The translations under genes were made by a program, and so were the position numbers. From positions 1 through 35,479 of the forward strand of contig MPPA01000008.1 in the NCBI GenBank assembly GCA_001896725.1: a stretch of 35,479 nt of DNA, written 5' to 3'. Source of the stretch: Methanococcoides sp. EBM-47 (lineage in GTDB: Archaea > Halobacteriota > Methanosarcinia > Methanosarcinales > Methanosarcinaceae). Within the stretch, counting starts at the first letter, position 1, and each line of letters begins with the position of its first letter. The notes beneath the pieces are model-generated. The model searched no databases, was not told the DNA's origin, and saw only the letters and a list, made by a program, of their open reading frames with translations. Positions 15,920 through 24,203 of this stretch are shown piece after piece.

Positions 15920-17047
15920 ATGAACGGGATAGATGAGATCTACTCAAAACTTAGTAAATCTATAGTTAAAGAAGAATTTGTTGAAAAGGTAAATGCAAAA
16001 GTAGAACAGATGGGAGGCCTATGTGATGAAAAGACAGCTGCCATGCTGGTGGCACACGATCTGGGATTAAATGAAACTGCAAGGTCTTCACAAAAAATAG
16101 CCGACATAAAAAGTGACAGTGGAAATGTAAATTTTATTGCAAAGGTAGTATCCATTTTTCCCACAAGAGAGTTCACACGCGGTGATGGCACAACAGGAAG
16201 AGTTGGAAATCTTCTGGTGGCAGATGAAACCGGGAGTATAAGAATAACAATATGGGATGAAAAAGCAGACCTGGTCAATAAGGGCTTCATTGAAATGAAT
16301 CAGAATCTACAGATAAGCGGTTATGTAAAGGAAGGATATTCAGGCATTGAAGTGAACGTAGGTAACAACGGAGTGTTATCCCAAACTGATGAAGAAATAC
16401 ATGTCAAAGACCCTTCAACTAAGATCTCAGACATTAAAGATGGTATGGGAAGCATTAACGTGGTTGGAAGATTGCTTGATATCTCAGATATCCGCAGCTT
16501 TAACAGGAAAGATGGATCAAAAGGTCGCGTGGGCAATGTAACTATTGGTGATGATACTGGTAAAATAAGGATAACACTATGGGATGACAAGGCGGATAAA
16601 ATGACAGAGCTTTGCCCTGGAGATGCAATAGAGATAATCAATGGTTATGCAAGGTCGAACAACTTTAACCAACAGGTAGAGATACAGATCGGTAATCATG
16701 GCCTGATAAGAAAGACCGAAATCTCTGTCAAGTATCAGGAAAATTTTACAGCCATTGAAGATATCATACCTGGAGAATCCTATTCCATACAGGGTTCTGT
16801 ATCTGGACTGGGAGAAATAAGGGAGTTCAACAGGGACGATGGCACAGTTAACATGGTCTCAAATATATATGTTTCCGATGACACTGGCAGAATAAGAATA
16901 GCCATGTGGGCAGACCATGCATTACTGGTAGATGAACTTGATATCGATACACCGATACAGATCATAGATGCTTATGCAAAATCAGGCTTTAATGAAGATG
17001 TCGAACTCAGTGCAGGAAACCGGACACGGATAATCATCAACCCATGA
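15920..17047 (+). CDS. replication factor A, three OB folds
   Basis: A 375-residue single-stranded DNA-binding protein. A helical N-terminal region (1-50) is followed by three repeated OB folds at about 60-155, 170-265 and 278-375. Each contains the same core, for example FNRKDGSKGRVGN followed by DDTGKIRITLWDDKAD. No zinc finger is present. It probably coats ssDNA in replication and repair. I chose the ATG at 15920 because it has an AGGGAAT-type ribosome binding site and starts the conserved helical region. The frame is open back to 15785, but that extension has no binding site and an unlikely composition. It is followed, on the same strand, by the CBS gene array. Confidence 0.88.
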   Translation: MNGIDEIYSKLSKSIVKEEFVEKVNAKVEQMGGLCDEKTAAMLVAHDLGLNETARSSQKIADIKSDSGNVNFIAKVVSIFPTREFTRGDGTTGRVGNLLVADETGSIRITIWDEKADLVNKGFIEMNQNLQISGYVKEGYSGIEVNVGNNGVLSQTDEEIHVKDPSTKISDIKDGMGSINVVGRLLDISDIRSFNRKDGSKGRVGNVTIGDDTGKIRITLWDDKADKMTELCPGDAIEIINGYARSNNFNQQVEIQIGNHGLIRKTEISVKYQENFTAIEDIIPGESYSIQGSVSGLGEIREFNRDDGTVNMVSNIYVSDDTGRIRIAMWADHALLVDELDIDTPIQIIDAYAKSGFNEDVELSAGNRTRIIINP

Positions 17048-17105
17048 TGAACTTTCAGAAGATGATAGTCATTCTGCCACTGTTCTTTAGAATGTGGTCT
17101 ACGAA

Positions 17106-17117
17106 CACCTATATATA
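17106..17117 (+). promoter_or_regulatory. TATA box upstream of the CBS gene array
   Basis: ACCTATATATAC lies about 65 bases before the first CBS gene start. The 136-base gap after the RPA gene and this box suggest that the array has its own promoter. Confidence 0.45.
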
Positions 17118-17183
17118 CAATAACTAATAACATTTATTTGTGGGCAATCACTTTCCTTAAAAATAATTGGAGCGTGTTATGCA

Positions 17184-17795
17184 ATGGTTTTGGGTGCACA
17201 ATGGAACCTTGGGACTGACACATCTATCAATAAGGTTCGCAAGGAGATGTCAGTTCGGGAAATAATGACCAGTAGTGTGGTTGTTGCAAATATCAATTCT
17301 AGTGTTCTTGAAATTGCCCAGGAGATGATCAGCCAGAAAGTAGGCAGTGTGATCATCACTGATAATGATGATAATCCTGTGGGAATAATAACAGAGACGG
17401 ACATCATCAGCAAAGTGGTGATCAATAACATGGTGCCAAGCACAGTTATGGCAGGTACGATCATGTCTTCTCCCATCATAGCAACAAAACCATCAACAGG
17501 AGTTATAGAAGCTGCAGAACAGATGACCAGGTGCAACATCCGCAGGCTTGCAGTGAAAGATGGTGATAAGATAGTAGCTATCATCACGGACAGGGATATC
17601 CTTACAATATCACCTAGTCTCAACACTATTCTGGAAAGTCTGATCGAACTGCATCGGGATGAGAATAGCTTTGTGGACGAATCGGGGATAGAAAGAGGGA
17701 TATGCCAAAGATGCGGTGCATATACAGACCTTACCCTGATGAACGGACTTATGCTCTGTGAAGACTGCAAAGAAGAAGAAGGCTATTACGATTAG
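17184..17795 (+). CDS. CBS-pair protein with C-terminal zinc ribbon
   Basis: A 203-residue protein with two CBS motifs (about 22-80 and 90-145), together one Bateman module of the kind that binds adenosine nucleotides or SAM. A C-terminal zinc ribbon has C174-x2-C177 and C192-x2-C195 (CQRCGAY and CEDC). The ribbon suggests contact with a nucleic acid or protein partner. The ATG at 17184 has GGAG 11 bases upstream; an inner ATG at 17247 (MSVREIM) is a second possibility. It is the first of five successive CBS genes, 42 bases before the next. Ligand and target are unknown. Confidence 0.85.
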   Translation: MVLGAQWNLGTDTSINKVRKEMSVREIMTSSVVVANINSSVLEIAQEMISQKVGSVIITDNDDNPVGIITETDIISKVVINNMVPSTVMAGTIMSSPIIATKPSTGVIEAAEQMTRCNIRRLAVKDGDKIVAIITDRDILTISPSLNTILESLIELHRDENSFVDESGIERGICQRCGAYTDLTLMNGLMLCEDCKEEEGYYD

Positions 17796-17837
17796 TCGTG
17801 TATCAATTGACCTGCCCATTCTTAATGGAGGATATCT

Positions 17838-18626
17838 ATGACAGTAGAGAGGATAATGTCAAAGGATCCCTTATATGTAAAAGATAGCGATCTTATAACC
17901 CATGCACGTCAAGTTATGCGTGACCATTTTTTGAGAGGGGTACCTGTAGTGAACGATCACATGAAAGTTGGTGGAATACTTACAGATGGGGATATACTTA
18001 AAGTAAAATCCACCAAGTCCAATGTGACAGTAAAAGGATATGTAAAGGAAGTACCAATGATCACACCTGAAATGGAAATACTGAAAGCTGCACGCTTAAT
18101 GCTTGATGCGAATCAGCATAGAGTTCCTGTGGTATCAGGTGTTGACAGACAGCTAATGGGGATCATAAGTGACGCAGATATACTGGCAGCTGTCAGGCCA
18201 ACAAAAAAGTCTCCTCCATACATTGAAGAGATCATGGTGACAGATGTGATTAGCTGCTATCCGGATGATAGTGTAACCAAGGTCTGGCATCAAATGCTTG
18301 AACATGATTATACTGGAATACCCGTGGTATCACACACCAATGAAACTGTTGGGATGGTGACCAGAAGAGATATCATAAAAGCAGGTTATGCAAGAGTGGG
18401 AGAAGTTGATGGACGGGGTGCAAAAGCCGGTGATGCACCTAAAGTGGAAAAGGTTATGTCCACTCCCATGTACACCTTACCCCCGGAGGCTTCAGTGAAA
18501 GAGGCCATTGATAAGATCCTGCAATATGATATTGGCAGGATAGCCGTAGCCAGCAATAAGAAGTTGTTAGGTGTCGTAAGCAGGTCTGCATTATTGTCTG
18601 CCTGCCTTGTAGGCACAGGTTTCTAA
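17838..18626 (+). CDS. four-CBS-domain protein
   Basis: A 262-residue soluble protein made almost entirely of four CBS motifs, at about 1-55, 68-118, 128-182 and 201-255, forming two Bateman modules. Typical strands are GVPVVND, HRVPVVSG, TGIPVVSH and IGRIAVAS, each followed by a GIxTxxD-type helix start. There is no attached catalytic or channel domain, so it is a stand-alone sensor or regulatory subunit. The start is supported by a strong GGAGG site 7 bases upstream. No member of this array shows which partner it controls. Confidence 0.87.
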   Translation: MTVERIMSKDPLYVKDSDLITHARQVMRDHFLRGVPVVNDHMKVGGILTDGDILKVKSTKSNVTVKGYVKEVPMITPEMEILKAARLMLDANQHRVPVVSGVDRQLMGIISDADILAAVRPTKKSPPYIEEIMVTDVISCYPDDSVTKVWHQMLEHDYTGIPVVSHTNETVGMVTRRDIIKAGYARVGEVDGRGAKAGDAPKVEKVMSTPMYTLPPEASVKEAIDKILQYDIGRIAVASNKKLLGVVSRSALLSACLVGTGF

Positions 18627-18742
18627 ATCTGGCGAAACTATAGTACAAAAAATGAGGACCTTTTCTTTTTGGTCCCTGAAAGTAGTTGAACAGTGAACAT
18701 TTTATTGTACCGGTGGTTGAATTGACAAAAAAGAGAACAGAT

Positions 18743-19711
18743 ATGGTCACAGCAGATAGATCAAGGTTCAAGAACAACATGGAATACAAGAGCAAAAGTA
18801 AAAAGGACCCTAGTATGATTAGCAGTACAAGTACTATGGATGTGTCACCTGTTGAATTCAAGGCAAAAGCTGCAGAAAAGAAAGGTGATATGAGTATTGT
18901 GGCCAAGAAAGACGTGATCACCCTTCCTCCCACAACAACGATCATGGGTGCGATAAGAACGATGACGAATAAAGGTTTTAGAAGAGTGCCGATCGCAGAT
19001 GCTGGGACAAAACGTCTTGAAGGAATAATTACCTCGATGGATGTTGTAAACTTCCTTGGAGGCGGCTCAAAGAACCTACTTGTCAAAAAGTATTATAAAG
19101 GAAACCTTCTGGCAGCTATCAATGCTGATGTGAGCGAGATCATGCAACGTGATGTAGCCTTTCTTGTCTCCAAGGCAAGCATTTTCGATGCAGTGGAAAT
19201 GATGATCCAGAGAAATACAGGAGGATTGCCTGTAGTTAATGAAGATAACAGAGTATGCGGCATATTCACGGAAAGAGATTTTCTGGAGCTGATGGCAGAT
19301 ACCATTGATTATGACTCTGTTAGGAACTACATGAGCACAAAAGTAAAAACCGTTCCTTTCGATGCTACTATAGAGGACGCAGCAAAGATAATGGTCAGTA
19401 AGGGTTTCAGACGATTGCCTATTGCAAAAGATGGTATATTGATAGGTATTGTTACTGCATCTAACATTATGAATTTCTTGGGGAGCGGAAAAGCCTTTGA
19501 AAAGATCATAACAGGTAATTTCCGTGAAGCTTTCAGTGAACCAATAACCTCACTTATAAACAAGGATGTCGTATGGGCCCCACCTGAGATGGACCTGGGA
19601 GATGCTGCAAGATTGATGATAGAGAAAAAAGTAGGTTGTCTGCCAGTAATCGATAATGATGTTCTCTGCGGTATAATTACTGAAAGAGACCTCCTGAAAG
19701 CCGTCTATTAA
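18743..19711 (+). CDS. four-CBS-domain protein with charged N-terminal tail
   Basis: A 322-residue protein. The first 48 residues are charged, rich in Lys, Ser and Met, and probably disordered. Four CBS motifs follow at about 50-106, 126-186, 192-248 and 266-322, with GFRRVPIAD, TGGLPVVNE, GFRRLPIAK and VGCLPVIDN. The first and third motifs are alike (both GFRR and NFLG), as are the second and fourth (both CGIxTERD), which indicates duplication of a CBS pair. The start is uncertain: ATG 18743 has only a weak GAGA site, while a GTG at 18713 and a TTG at 18686 are in frame. A GGACC/GGTCC stem with a T-rich loop lies just upstream. Confidence 0.8.
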   Translation: MVTADRSRFKNNMEYKSKSKKDPSMISSTSTMDVSPVEFKAKAAEKKGDMSIVAKKDVITLPPTTTIMGAIRTMTNKGFRRVPIADAGTKRLEGIITSMDVVNFLGGGSKNLLVKKYYKGNLLAAINADVSEIMQRDVAFLVSKASIFDAVEMMIQRNTGGLPVVNEDNRVCGIFTERDFLELMADTIDYDSVRNYMSTKVKTVPFDATIEDAAKIMVSKGFRRLPIAKDGILIGIVTASNIMNFLGSGKAFEKIITGNFREAFSEPITSLINKDVVWAPPEMDLGDAARLMIEKKVGCLPVIDNDVLCGIITERDLLKAVY

Positions 19712-19760
19712 AAGGCGAAGAACAGCTATCAATTAATATAACGACCATTGGAGGAAGTAA

Positions 19761-20609
19761 ATGAGCGTTTCAGATATAATGAGCTCTCCAGTTTTCGTAG
19801 TGGAACCTGATGAGCCAGTATCACGTGCAAGGAATCTGATGTTGAAACACAGGATCAGTACGGTTGTTGTTGCTGATGGTGATAAAATGCTGGGTATCCT
19901 CTCACAGACTGACCTGAGCAGAAAACTTGCCCAGGCAGAACCTGTCTGGAGAAGGCGCCCCATAGATAAGATCCCAGTAAGCATGGTGATGACAGAGGAC
20001 CCAATAACTATCTATCCAGAAGCTTCGATATCCCAAGCCGGGAATCTCATGTTAGAGAACAACATCAACTACCTAGCGGTGATGAAAAAGGGACTTGTTG
20101 GCATAGTAACAGGTACTGATATCGTCAGATATATCTCCAAGCTTGATGAAGAAAAGTTAGATAAGAAAGTATATGAGATTATGTCTGACGAGCCTGTTCG
20201 TATACACATGCATCATACCATTAACCATGCGATAGAGGAGATGGAGAAAAATAATGTGGATGAAGTCCTGGTTGTTGATGATGCTGAAAAAGTAGTAGGA
20301 TTGATATCCTTTAACAATGTTGCCCTTAACATAGTAGCAAGTTCTGATAAAGAGGTCCCTACAAAGAATATCAAGATGACCAGACGTGCTACATCCGGTG
20401 GACAGAAGGTATATAGGTACATAAAAGAAGTGCCCCTGGTTGCTGAAGATATCATGTCATATATCAGTACTATTGTGAAGTGGGGTGATTCGGCAATTGA
20501 GGCTGCAAAGCTCATTGTAGAGGATGATTCAAGGGTCCTGCCGGTAGAAAAGGATAACGAGATCGTTGGTGTCATCCGGAGAAAGGATCTGATAAGGATA
20601 GCGAAGTGA
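19761..20609 (+). CDS. four-CBS-domain protein
   Basis: A 282-residue protein with four CBS motifs at about 1-56, 71-128, 138-194 and 228-281. It begins directly with MSVSDIMSSPVF, a classical CBS start. A linker of about 30 residues between motifs three and four (rich in Lys, Thr and Arg, ending YIKEVPLVAED) is longer than in the neighbouring proteins. The ATG is supported by GGAGG 7 bases upstream. It is the fourth gene of the array, 49 bases after the third and 36 bases before the fifth. It is presumably cytoplasmic and binds nucleotides; the partner is unknown. Confidence 0.86.
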   Translation: MSVSDIMSSPVFVVEPDEPVSRARNLMLKHRISTVVVADGDKMLGILSQTDLSRKLAQAEPVWRRRPIDKIPVSMVMTEDPITIYPEASISQAGNLMLENNINYLAVMKKGLVGIVTGTDIVRYISKLDEEKLDKKVYEIMSDEPVRIHMHHTINHAIEEMEKNNVDEVLVVDDAEKVVGLISFNNVALNIVASSDKEVPTKNIKMTRRATSGGQKVYRYIKEVPLVAEDIMSYISTIVKWGDSAIEAAKLIVEDDSRVLPVEKDNEIVGVIRRKDLIRIAK

Positions 20610-20645
20610 AGGAACAAAAGCTAATACAACCTGAAGGTGAAAGAC

Positions 20646-21422
20646 ATGGAAGTAAAGGACATAATGACAGAACCACCAACTATCAGTAAATCGGACACTC
20701 TTTCCCATGCGCTTGATATTATGGAAAAGAAAGAAATGCGTCGGGCCCTTGTGAAACAAGGTGATAAGATAGTTGGTATCCTTACTATGAGAAACCTCAC
20801 AAGAGAACTCGGGACCAGAAAGAAGGGAAATATGCCTGCATCCTCGCTTCACGTGGCAACAGCTGTTTCTGATAACTTTGTGAAGGTCTTCCCGGATGTC
20901 AAGGTAAAGGATGCTGTCACACTCATTGATAAGAATCAGGGAGTTATCATTGTCTGCAAGGATGAGAAGGTCGTGGGTTGGGTCACACCTACAGAACTAC
21001 TGAGTACTGACAACTTCAATGGCTTTGCAGGAGAGTTCATGCAAAAAGAAACTGTGATCGCAAGCCCTGGTGACCGCGTGAGCCATATCAGGCGCCTGAT
21101 GCTGGACAAAAATGTAGGAAGGATCCCTATCACAGAAAATGGTAAACTGGTGGGGATTGTCACCGAAAAAGATGTTGTTAAGGCCATGAGGGCTTTCAGG
21201 GATATAGTATCAGGAAATCAGCAGGAAGCCAGGATAAAGAATCTGATCGTTGCAGATATCATGAAGAGGAGTGTAATGACAGTTAATACGAACACCTCTC
21301 TTTCAGATGTGGCAAAGATGATGCTCGCAGAGAACATAGGAGGTCTTCCTGTACTAAATCTTGAAGGAGAGTTCGTAGGATTTATCACCAGAAGGAACCT
21401 GGTACATGCAATGGCACAGTGA
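20646..21422 (+). CDS. four-CBS-domain protein next to RNA ligase
   Basis: A 258-residue protein with four CBS motifs at about 1-55, 66-120, 126-180 and 201-256, opening with [12 protein letters not shown]. The ATG at 20646 is preferred because AAGGTGA lies at the right distance; a GTG at 20637 would overlap that site. The second motif ([16 protein letters not shown]) is divergent. Its stop is 2 bases before the ATG of the RNA ligase gene, or overlaps a GTG start by 4 bases. This is the closest coupling of any CBS gene here to an enzyme gene, which makes the ligase the best candidate for a regulated partner. Confidence 0.86.
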   Translation: MEVKDIMTEPPTISKSDTLSHALDIMEKKEMRRALVKQGDKIVGILTMRNLTRELGTRKKGNMPASSLHVATAVSDNFVKVFPDVKVKDAVTLIDKNQGVIIVCKDEKVVGWVTPTELLSTDNFNGFAGEFMQKETVIASPGDRVSHIRRLMLDKNVGRIPITENGKLVGIVTEKDVVKAMRAFRDIVSGNQQEARIKNLIVADIMKRSVMTVNTNTSLSDVAKMMLAENIGGLPVLNLEGEFVGFITRRNLVHAMAQ

Positions 21423-21424
21423 AC

Positions 21425-22591
21425 ATGGATAACTATCCACAAACAGAGCTGAACGTTGAGGATGCTGCATCTTTCCTGAAAATCCCTGTTCAGCAGATGA
21501 AGGAATTGATAGAAAGAAAAGTGTTGGTACCTAACTGGAACGAGTACCAACACTTATTCCGTTTTGAACGTAAGTCTATACGTATCGATATTGGAAGTGT
21601 TCTTGTACAAAAGGACGATGGTTTCAATCTTATTCTTGGATTTCCAAAGATCAAAAGAGCAATGCTGCTTGGGCCTGCCATCAAGTTCAATTTCAGTGAT
21701 ATAAAGAAGATAGCAGTAGAAGAGAAAATGAATGGATACAATGTAAGAGTGATCTTACTGGATGGGAAGCTCATAGCACTTACGCGCAAGGGTTATGTAT
21801 GCCCTTATTCTTCAGAGAAGGTTAATGATCTGCTAGACCATAGTTTTTTCGTCGAGAACCCACAACTTGTGGTATATGGAGAAATGGTAGGTCCCGATAA
21901 TCCTTACGTACCTAAGGGAATATATGGTATTGAATCACTGGAGCTCTTTGTTTTTGATATAAGGCAGAAAGACACGGGTGTACCTTTACCACTGTATGAG
22001 CGAAGGAGACTTGCTGAAAAATATGGCTTCAGACAGGTCAGACTTTTCGGAGAGTTCAGTATCCAGGAAGCTCCTTCCATGATCATGAACATCATCCAGG
22101 AAATTGGGAGAAAAGGACATGAAGGAGTGGTGATCAAGGACCCGAATATGGTATTGCAACCAATCAAATACACTGCTTCTCAGAGTAATTGTTCAGATCT
22201 CCAGCACGCCCTGAAAATATATAATGAAAGTGGAAGAGATTTCATATTTTCCAGAATAGTCAGAGAAGGTTTCCAGTCAGTAGAATGGGATGAAAATGAG
22301 GAGGATTTCAGAAAACGTTGTCTTCGGTTAGGTGAAAGTATCCTGAGACCTATGAAAGAGTCCATAGTGCATGTAAGGGAGGGAGGGAGAGTTGCAGAAG
22401 AATTCACTATCAGAGTGAAAGACAGAGCAACCATATCAAAGTTCGAAGAATATATGAGAAGGCTTGGAATGGACATAGTGTTCAGTGAGCCTAAGACCGT
22501 GGGCGATGAATATCTTGTACATATGAAAAAGGTAAGTAAGAGCACCAGTGATAAGACACTGGCCATGTGGGAAGGCCAGCTGTGGTCATGA
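21425..22591 (+). CDS. ATP-dependent RNA ligase, Rnl3 family
   Basis: A 388-residue nucleotidyltransferase of the archaeal Rnl3 (Pab1020-like) family, which seals or circularises RNA. The adenylated lysine is K101 in EEKMNGYNVR (motif I, KxxG-like). Motif III is VVYGEMVG (E153), motif IV is GHEGVVIKDP (E233, K238) and motif V is QPIKYT (K248). The N-terminal 85 residues and the helical C-terminal domain (from about 255) match the family layout. An in-frame GTG at 21419 would overlap the preceding CBS gene by 4 bases; ATG 21425 is taken as start. It sits between a CBS sensor and a GTPase gene. Confidence 0.85.
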   Translation: MDNYPQTELNVEDAASFLKIPVQQMKELIERKVLVPNWNEYQHLFRFERKSIRIDIGSVLVQKDDGFNLILGFPKIKRAMLLGPAIKFNFSDIKKIAVEEKMNGYNVRVILLDGKLIALTRKGYVCPYSSEKVNDLLDHSFFVENPQLVVYGEMVGPDNPYVPKGIYGIESLELFVFDIRQKDTGVPLPLYERRRLAEKYGFRQVRLFGEFSIQEAPSMIMNIIQEIGRKGHEGVVIKDPNMVLQPIKYTASQSNCSDLQHALKIYNESGRDFIFSRIVREGFQSVEWDENEEDFRKRCLRLGESILRPMKESIVHVREGGRVAEEFTIRVKDRATISKFEEYMRRLGMDIVFSEPKTVGDEYLVHMKKVSKSTSDKTLAMWEGQLWS

Positions 22592-22646
22592 AAAAAGATA
22601 TATCTATATGGAGTATTCGTAACCCCCATAAATACCAGGTGCCAAT

Positions 22647-23681
22647 ATGACAAAGATCACTATAATAGGGAGTCAGCAAAGTGGGAAGACAACGCTTGCT
22701 GCAAAACTGGGAAAGAAAGGTAATGTATCAGACTTCACAATGTATGATTTTGCCAAAGGCGATAAGATAATGACCATCATAGATCCCACTGGATATCCGG
22801 TTTCTGTTAAGCCATTGATATCCTCGCTTAATCTTTCCGATATTGCCGTCCTATGTGTGCCCCCCACTGGCTTGGATGCTTACGCAGGGGAATGCATCAT
22901 CTGCCTGGAGTGTATGGGCTACAGGCATGGTCTTGTACTGCTCACAAAATCTGACACCACTTATCTGCAGGCAATCGATGAATTAAAGACGAAATTACAG
23001 AAGATCACAAAGGACACTGTGATTGAGAATTGGGAGCATATGACAATCTCTACTAAAACCTTTGATGGTATGGAAGAACTCAAGGAAAAGATATTCAGTA
23101 TGGGTGAAATGATCGATGAAGAAAATCGGAAGAAGGCCACCTTACCAACAAGAGTTATAATAGATCAATCTTTCAATGTCACTGGGATCGGATGTGTTGT
23201 GCTTGGTGTTGTGATACAGGGTACTATCAATGTAAAAGACAAAATGATAGCTTATCCCACCAGGAAGCCTTTGGAGATCAGATCGATACAGATGCACGAT
23301 GTAAATGTTAAAACTGCATCCACCGGAGCAAGAGTGGGCCTTGCCCTTAAGGGAATACAATCAAAGGATATAGACAGAGGCCATGTTCTTTCCCTTGAGG
23401 AAATGGTCAGTGATGAACTTAGAATCAAATGTAAGCTCTCACCCTTTTCCAAAGGTTTCAATACTGGGAGCATGCTGCATGTATTCGCTGGGTTGCAATC
23501 GTCTCCAATGAGAGTTACTAGCATAGCAGAAAATGGGAACATGGTGGAAAAAGCTTCTCCTGGGAAAGAATATACCCTTCAGTTGATGGGTACGAAAGAA
23601 ATTTCCTATTCTCAGTCAGAAAGGTTCATACTTACGGATCTGGACGAAAAACAAAGGTTCTTAGGCTTTGGTTCCCTTTGA
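22647..23681 (+). CDS. divergent EF-Tu/SelB-like GTPase
   Basis: A 344-residue relative of translational GTPases. G1 is GSQQSGKTT (8-16), G3 is DPTG (46-49) where elongation factors have DxPGH, and G4 is TKSD (100-103) instead of NKxD. Only about 30 residues separate G1 from G3, too few for a normal switch I. The histidine after DxPG, needed for EF-Tu GTP hydrolysis, is replaced by tyrosine. From about residue 145 a domain II beta barrel (FNVTGIGCVVLGVVIQGTI) and a domain III-like segment follow. It could be a ribosome or tRNA-binding factor without normal GTPase cycling. It is probably the last gene of the CBS-ligase transcript, 55 bases after the ligase; a TATA-like stretch near 22597-22610 could drive it separately. 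Confidence 0.75.
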   Translation: MTKITIIGSQQSGKTTLAAKLGKKGNVSDFTMYDFAKGDKIMTIIDPTGYPVSVKPLISSLNLSDIAVLCVPPTGLDAYAGECIICLECMGYRHGLVLLTKSDTTYLQAIDELKTKLQKITKDTVIENWEHMTISTKTFDGMEELKEKIFSMGEMIDEENRKKATLPTRVIIDQSFNVTGIGCVVLGVVIQGTINVKDKMIAYPTRKPLEIRSIQMHDVNVKTASTGARVGLALKGIQSKDIDRGHVLSLEEMVSDELRIKCKLSPFSKGFNTGSMLHVFAGLQSSPMRVTSIAENGNMVEKASPGKEYTLQLMGTKEISYSQSERFILTDLDEKQRFLGFGSL

Positions 23682-23687
23682 ACACGA

Positions 23688-24191
23688 TCATTTTTTAGGA
23701 GAAAGGTGCTTGATACCATCCAGCATGGACGGTCTTTCTACTGCTTTTGTAAGAGATGTGTTCTCAGGAAGATCTGTAAACTGGGGTCTTTCTAAAGGAG
23801 CCGGAGAACTTTCCTGAAAAGTATTTCTTTTTCTAAAGGAATTGTCAATACCTGAGATATTATAAGATTGCGGGAACAGTACGGATGCAGACTCTGATAA
23901 TGTTTTATCCTTATCTGTTGCTCTTCTGAAGAGCCCTGCTTTCATGTCACGTTCTCTAGTTCTGGCACCCTCTGATCGCCCAGTTTCATAGTATTCCCTG
24001 ACAGGCTGTCCCAGATCACCTTGGGATGCAAACTCGTAAAGTGAGTTGAACCTTTCCTTTACCCATCCGATCTCTGAATGTTTATGATAACCCACCTCAA
24101 AGCCCAGTTCATAAGAGCTCTTTATGAGTGTCTGTTTCTGAGGTTCGGTGAGCTTTCTTTTATTTTCCTTTTTCTTAAAGATCTTGACCAT
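23688..24191 (-). CDS. hypothetical protein paired with KaiC-like ATPase
   Basis: A 167-residue protein that I do not recognise. The N-terminus is strongly basic (MVKIFKKKENKRKLTEPQK). Residues 20-80 look helical, with KSSYELGFEVGYHKHSEIGW and a YEFASQGDLG segment. The last 80 residues are polar and probably disordered (rich in Ser, Pro, Arg). There is no signal peptide or membrane segment. Its ATG is 12 bases after the stop of the KaiC-like gene, so the two form an operon and may form a complex. It ends 6 bases from the convergent GTPase gene. Confidence 0.65.
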   Translation of the reverse strand: MVKIFKKKENKRKLTEPQKQTLIKSSYELGFEVGYHKHSEIGWVKERFNSLYEFASQGDLGQPVREYYETGRSEGARTRERDMKAGLFRRATDKDKTLSESASVLFPQSYNISGIDNSFRKRNTFQESSPAPLERPQFTDLPENTSLTKAVERPSMLDGIKHLSPKK

Positions 24192-24203
24192 TGGACCAAT
24201 CCA

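Noticed and set aside
18654-18676. GGACC/GGTCC stem with a T-rich loop between CBS genes as an intrinsic terminator
   Set aside because: The T run is in the loop instead of after the stem and the stem is only 5 bp; it may affect expression but cannot be called a terminator with confidence.
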